A stretch of 64,000 bases of DNA. Source: Rhynchonema sp. JSB1_4. Its lineage: Eukaryota; Nematoda; Chromadorea; Monhysterida; Xyalidae. Both the position numbers and the translations under genes were made by a program. Location of the stretch: assembly GCA_030248065.1 (NCBI GenBank), contig JASAMV010006018.1, forward strand, positions 1 to 64,000, given 5' to 3'. This document shows, one piece after another, positions 58,901 through 64,000 of the stretch. The stretch's first letter is position 1. Each line of letters begins with the position of its first letter. The notes beneath the pieces were generated by a model that did not search any database, was not told the DNA's origin, and was given only the letters and a program-made list of their open reading frames with translations.

Positions 58901-59200
58901 ACGTCAAAACCGGATCAGCATTGCCGGAGTTTCGACTGAGACTGCGCTGTTGTCATGGGCGGCATGAGAATCAAACAGCCACGACGAATCCGATGATGTA
59001 CATATGAACTGCCGACCGATGTTCTGACCAGAGCCATCGAGGCTGAGTTCGGCCCCAACGCGTTGGCCGGAGCCATACAGCAAACGAGGACCGACGAAAC
59101 CGACGAGAACCCACTCCTCACAATACAGTTCACGTTGATGGGCAGAGAATTTGTGATCAGAATCAGATACCACAATTGGAGCGACAACATTTATGATTGA
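55988..59200 (+). CDS. F-box protein with leucine-rich C-terminal region, frame broken near 59004
   Basis: Exons 55988-56175, 56624-56873, 57051-57156, 57240-57430, 57775-57951 and 58579-59200 fit in phase. Exon 1 ends with an F-box-like helix pattern (LLAHHILAHVTKPSD, MLVCKEWHR). The rest is a leucine/hydrophobic-spaced region like FBXL substrate-binding parts (LTVLRLCTNVRTIHF, LTELYLNDIDIDLTLLL). F-box proteins bring substrates to SCF ubiquitin ligases. In exon 6 the frame stops at 59005-59007, but the next frame continues with protein-like sequence (TDVLTRAIEAEF) for about 65 codons to a TGA at 59198-59200; no intron fits between them. This is either a one-base sequence error, a recent frameshift or a shortened protein. 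An additional exon near 56535 is possible. Confidence 0.65.
58162..58408. repeat. Foldback with TTGAGCAA-type words in F-box gene intron 5
   Basis: GGGCAATTGAGCAAAGCACA through GAGCAAGTGAAAAAGAGCA is inverted at the right end. Arms of about 60 bp contain several GAGCA units. Confidence 0.85.
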
Positions 59201-60625
59201 CCTACCATTATGATAAACATCTTCGAAGAACTTTTTGCTGCCTAGTGGAGTGAAAACATACCGTAAAACGTTAGTCAGTTAAAATTCATTCGTGTAGCTG
59301 CTTGCGCTGCACAGATCAGACAAAAAGTGACATCACATCCAGATAACTTGAGCAGTTCTGTACAAGCATAGCGTCTGTTCCGCATATTTTGTACACAAGT
59401 GATCGCCCTTGCTTTGCTTGCTTCAACATCTATTATGCCTCATCGTGTGATGCACACAATAAACTGGTTTGAAACATTACTTCAATGCAAATTAATTCGT
59501 GCAGCATAATATGTATAAATATTTCATCACAGGTTGTTTGTCAGTGTCTGATGTCATCGGAAGCTGAGCTTCGTGAGCAGTGTTCATCGTCAACAAAACG
59601 GGCGTTGTACTCTGTGGTTAACGGTAGTAGTCATGTTTTGATGCATTGCGCTCATAACGGGCTGGTCTGTATGTTTTCACCATTTCCAACCACCTGCGGC
59701 GACCGACGATGCGTTTTGCCGACTAAAGAAAATAGCCACAAAGCACCAGCTGGCGATTGGTTCACGCTGGGTATATGACTGACTATCGAAAAATTATTGT
59801 GTTTTCGAAGAACAACACTGAGTTCATTCAGCATCAGCGACATAAATTGGCTTGTTAAGACCACCCAGCCAACTTTTCATCAAAAAATGTCCAAAAGTGT
59901 GTGCAAGCCAACTTTCACAAAAGGAACTGAATTTGACACTGATATGACTGCCAAATATCGTGTGTGGCCACCTGTTCAAGTGTTTCATGACGTAAAACAG
60001 AGCAGCATGTTTGTGGTTTTCAAACAGTTTAAAAAATTGATTTGTGTGTTAATGCGGCTGTCTGTGAATAACTTTAATGTGTTTCACTTGCTTTCCAACA
60101 TTGTTGCATCAGGTCACAAAATAATAGACACAAGACAATAGAATTTGCCTGGTGTTGAGCTGTTAATAAATATCCATGTTCAACCATAACCTTCAGAAAG
60201 GAAACTGCAAGGAGCCAAGAAAATGACTCGTTAGTTGGGAGAATTTAGTGGAGAGGCAAAGTCACAAGCACACAAAAAGAAATAGCACTGGAATAATACC
60301 GCAGCTTCCTGTATCTTAAAGGGGTGGCGCCACTTTTATTGAAGAGGACTCGGATCTGCCTGAAAATTTAATACAAGATGCTCGACGACAGGGTTTTATT
60401 GCAAGTGGCAATAAAAAATTCTGAATGTTGATCTATCATGAATCCGAAAAGCCTTTCGAAAATCCGATTTGCTCCCCGGTTGCGATTTTCATTGTTTCAT
60501 TGTTTTCATTTCATTGCAATAAAACCCTGTCGTCAAGCATCTTGTATTAAATTCTCAGGTAGATCCGAGTTCTCATCAATAAAAGTGGCACCACCCCTCT
60601 AACACGGTAATTCTCTCAGTGAATT
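59201..60625. other. Intergenic between convergent genes, with a foldback
   Basis: Open frames around 59485-60141 have no recognisable product or splice partners. The foldback element lies at 60319-60600. Confidence 0.5.
60319..60600. repeat. Foldback element, AGGGGTGG ends
   Basis: AGGGGTGGCGCCACTTTTATT at the left and AATAAAAGTGGCACCACCCCT at the right are inverted; AATACAAGATGCT and GACAGGGTTTTATTGCAA pair inside. Two short ATTCTGAATG/ATTTCATTG spacers form the loop. Confidence 0.85.
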
Positions 60626-63600
60626 TTAAAAGCCAGCTGGGTAACTGGCCACCGATTTTCGTCTATCACTAGCTGCGAAAATATAGTGGGAATCTGGTTC
60701 GACTTCGATCGCTTGAGATATGCTCCATGGTGGGTACTCCTTCATGTCTTGCCCACGCTCCTCCAGTCTGGCCACCAACATCTGCAACGGGTGAAAGGGA
60801 TTGGGGTAGGCGGTGTCCGAACAAGTTCGGTCCGATAATATTGTGGGACTCGAACCACGCTGGCCCAAGCCCGACCTTATCAGCTTTAGCTTAAAGCCCG
60901 AAAGCTCAAAGTTGAACGAGCTCCTACGCTAATCCAAATACACGGATGCATTGTTTTGATCGACCTCCCACGCTTGAACGAACAGTGCTCTGTACTTGCC
61001 GATCTCCGAACCTCTGGGAATCCGACTTCATATCGCGTCTCAAACGGCGCCAACTGATTGTGCAATCGTGGTGCGTCCACTGCTTCTTTCACTGTTTCGT
61101 TCATCCACAACGCTCGCATCGCCACGTACGCGGTCGTGGAGATGATTCTCGATCCCCCTTGGGCGCCGGCAACCATACGTACCTGGGGTGAAACGTCACA
61201 ACTCGCATGGCATTTATGGTTATCGCACTGTCTTGCCCTCTTGTGCATCGATATCAGGCAGCAGGACCCAAATTATCGACAGCTGTGGCAGCAGTGTGCA
61301 CTAACTTTGCTGGTGGCGTGCTGGGTCGGGTACTCCCGGTGTTTTGCTCGTGACCCAGGCGGCAGTACAGCAGTTGAGGCCACTTACCACTTTCTCTCGT
61401 TGTGTTTTCTGTGTTGCGTGTATCGCAACGAGTCAAAGTATAAAGTGGACTTTGAGCAATGCTGGCAGCGCAGGTTCAGGCGTCATCAGAGCTTGGTTGG
61501 TAATTTGTGATCTCATATTTTCAAAAAATTCTACCCACAAGCAAGTATTAGGTCATATCTTATTCCAACCTCTGTACCAACCTTTCCGTCATTTTTATTG
61601 TACACGACAATTGGCGACATTGAGGACTGCGGTCGTTTGCCGGGTTCGATGAAGTTGGCTTCGGATGGCGGAAATCCGAAAGAATTAATGAGTCCCGGAG
61701 TGGAGAAATCGTCCATGTGACAATTCCAGATGATGCCGGTCGAGCGGGAACGACGTTTCGAACCGAAGCTGTATTGAGAGCGAGTGGCATCCAACTTGGT
61801 GGATGACAGAGCCGGTTGTCCCGGTTACGTCGCCACACGAAAAAGGCTGGACTGTAGCGGGAGAATGCCAAATAAGTCCACTGGGGGATAACTTTGGACA
61901 TACATCGAATTTTTAAGATTTCAAAAAATTATTTCTCACATACGGCGCCCATCATGTATATATGAGCAGATGGAACATCACTGAAAATGACCACAGATGC
62001 GGACTTTTTCGGAAAAACTTCCGAATAAGCCCAATTAATTGCAGACTTATTTGGGGGGACTTGTTTGGCATTCTCCGGTGTGCTTACTCAATATTGATGG
62101 TTGTAGTGAGCGAGACAGCGTTGCCCTCCGGATCCAAAATCGACAGATGCGATGTTCCATCGTCAATCTTACTCGCAAAATCGGCGCCGTAATATTCGAA
62201 CGGCTGCGCGTCGGCTCGGATTCGATCGCGTATGTACGCCGCGTACTCGGGACGGGTGATGTTGAAAGCGATCTGTGTTTGTAGATGGGTGGTTCGCTTT
62301 GCAGTGGCGGTACGTTGCATCGCCCAGCCAGATTCGATCCTTTCAACATATTGCTGGTTGGAGCAAGTCAGGCAGGACTCGGCAGTTTTTGAGCTAATCG
62401 CACATCCGAATACTCATGATGACAGAGCAGGGCACTGGAGATCACACTGTCTGTCATGGCAACTCATATAGATAGTCAGTCTAAGGGCTGGTGACTATGA
62501 TGCACAATCGGTCCGTCCATTTTTATCGCAAATAGTAGTGCACATTTGGTTCTACGTCTTGTGACCAGGTTTAGTCGACGGGTTTTGCGCCAGTGCATCG
62601 TCAGTGCGAATGCATCAGATAGATACGTGTGATTCCACCCCCACTCCTAATGGTAGGGGTGGGCCTTATTCAACGAACCTTCAACGCATTCGGCACTTTA
62701 TCGATATCTCCAAATCGACTACGATCGGCAAACGCGAATTTCATGGCCTCGATGAATTTATGATAGATGTCCTCCTGCGCGTCCACCGACTTAAGATCGC
62801 GGCGTTCAGCCTTTAGGAAACCTGCAGAACACGTTTGGTATCCGGGGCTGTTGTCCAGTTCGTAGACTGCTGAGACAACGCGGTTGGACTACGGCAAAAC
62901 AAAATGATTTTTTGTCATGGCCGTATTTCTGCGCTTGAGTTGTGTCGTACCCGTACCACAAATCACTAATCGCCAAGCCTAAACTGACTCCAGAGCTACT
63001 GTACAAATGAACAACTTCTACGCTCGTTGAAATGGGCAGTGAAGCACTCCGTAGCGAACTAAACAAAACGAAGCACATAACGTGCTTCCATCCGCCGTGA
63101 ATGCAAAAGTTGACATGGCCCACTATCCTGCCCAAAGTTTCGCTCTATGCCGCATCAAATTTGAATGCAATGTCTACGTAAGGGCTCCACCAGATAGACC
63201 CGAAAACCCAAAACAGAACAAAATTTTTTTTTTTTTTGATGGGGGTGGGGGTGGGTGAAAGTCCCAAAAACCGAAACCAAAAACAAAAAACATAAAAAAT
63301 ATCGAAATGTCGGGGTTGCCACTTTACTATCAGAATACCACTTCAGACAAATTTCCGTTATCGGGCTTCGTGTTTCGCTTTACACCCGAAACATGGACAT
63401 AAAAAATTTATATCCTACGTAAGGCAACTGCTGTGCTGGCAAACGAGGGCCGGCCCAAACGAGTGACAATGCTTGCCAGGACCTTACGATTGAGGCAAGG
63501 CGAGGTCGCGCTCAAAAGCAGGGCGACATCAGCTGGACAGAGCTTAGCGTGGCAAAAACTGACTTTACATTGACGTAGTCGAGTGCTGCCCAACTGTGCA

Positions 63601-63777
63601 TTAAAATTCACGAACCAGCCATCACACTAATCAATGCCATTGTGGTGGCCCCAGACGAGGGTGGAGGTAACGAACAAGCACGCAGTCCACCAGGCAAGTC
63701 CACGTACATCACTGTGCCATCGTCGTCACCCACACGCGAGTTGTAGTTGGCGAAATCGGAACGTCTGATGATGCCGC
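60626..63777 (-). CDS. GGT-like: Gamma-glutamyltranspeptidase, C-terminal part (5' end off window)
   Basis: Six exons in phase: 63616-63777, 62679-62821, 62088-62272, 61582-61768, 61012-61182 and 60626-60781, about 333 residues of a family usually near 570. Family landmarks in order: GGIIRRSDFANY; LPPPSSGATTMAL; HKFIEAMKFAFADRSRFGD; DDGTSHLSILDPEGNAVSLT, whose Thr after DDG is the autocleavage site and nucleophile; FGSKRRSRSTGIIWN; MDDFSTPG; FIEPGKRPQSSMSP; GAQGGSRIISTT; APRLHNQL; and YPPWSISQAIEVE. The small subunit is complete, so catalytic residues are present. The enzyme cleaves the gamma-glutamyl bond of glutathione and related compounds at the cell surface. The N-terminal anchor and large-subunit start lie right of 63777, mostly beyond the edge. 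Confidence 0.92.
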
Positions 63778-64000
63778 CTGCGAAAGCGCAAGGTTATACA
63801 TAGAAGCACGGTGCACTGGGGCATCGTCAGAACAACTCCAGCTATATGAACACAAAGAATTGCGTTTTCCACACTGCTGCGCTTCTGTATACGTTTTCCA
63901 CAGACGCGCAATGTGATTCGTAAATTTTTCATTTTGCCTACCATGGATTTGTGCGACAAATTAAAAAAAGAGCACCTCAGTATAAGTTACACCACAATGA

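Noticed and set aside
59485..60141. Two open frames of about 97 and 114 codons
   Set aside because: No family pattern, no signal peptide and no splice partners.
60835..60900. tRNA-like B box (GGTTCGAGTCCC on the minus strand) in a gamma-glutamyltranspeptidase intron
   Set aside because: No matching acceptor stem or A box at the right distance; at most a tRNA-derived SINE scrap. A similar motif near 56925 fails in the same way.

Overview
Eukaryotic, animal DNA. Almost every gene is split into short exons with GT..AG introns. Acceptors are mostly TTTCAG or TTGCAG; many donors are weak (GTTGGT, GTGCGT). Products are animal-type: a calmodulin-like EF-hand protein, an RGS-PX sorting nexin of the SNX14 kind, a chymotrypsin-fold protease with a complement-control-like module, a CARD-ankyrin protein, arylalkylamine-type N-acetyltransferases, an F-box protein and a gamma-glutamyltranspeptidase. 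Compact genes, a CED-3-like CARD layout and a tandem acetyltransferase family suit a small invertebrate, possibly an ecdysozoan. The species cannot be fixed from the sequence. Exon models were built by hand by matching intron phase and protein family pattern.

Layout. 1-960: broken, unrecognised open frames. 2929-4612 (-): calmodulin-like gene, 5' exon unresolved. 6165-9413 (+): secreted acidic Asp/Tyr/Gly-rich protein. 10155-24599 (-): 20-exon SNX14-like gene whose introns hold many transposon remnants, including a 5'-truncated LINE and hAT-type MITEs with 8-bp target duplications. 24600-30560: a transposon graveyard of short non-autonomous elements, nested up to four deep and rich in G/C tracts. 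31354-32409 (+): single-pass membrane protein, 5' exon unresolved. 32825-33654: 31-bp minisatellite. 33957-37595 (+): secreted serine protease. 37995-38349 (+): small basic cysteine-rich protein. 39081-43593 (+): CARD-like, BTB-like and ankyrin protein. 44868-55188 (+): five tandem GNAT acetyltransferase genes with one shared exon plan. 55988-59200 (+): F-box protein with a reading-frame break near its end. 60626-63777 (-): C-terminal two thirds of gamma-glutamyltranspeptidase, continuing off the right edge.

The genes do not form an operon or an obvious pathway. The most unusual content is the repeat fraction. Several families with different ends share one plan: short family-specific words repeated in direct orientation, separated by G/C tracts, around a similar AT-rich core that often holds a GCGCGC..GCGCGC palindrome. 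In 27854-30502 insertion order can be read from intact target-site duplications.
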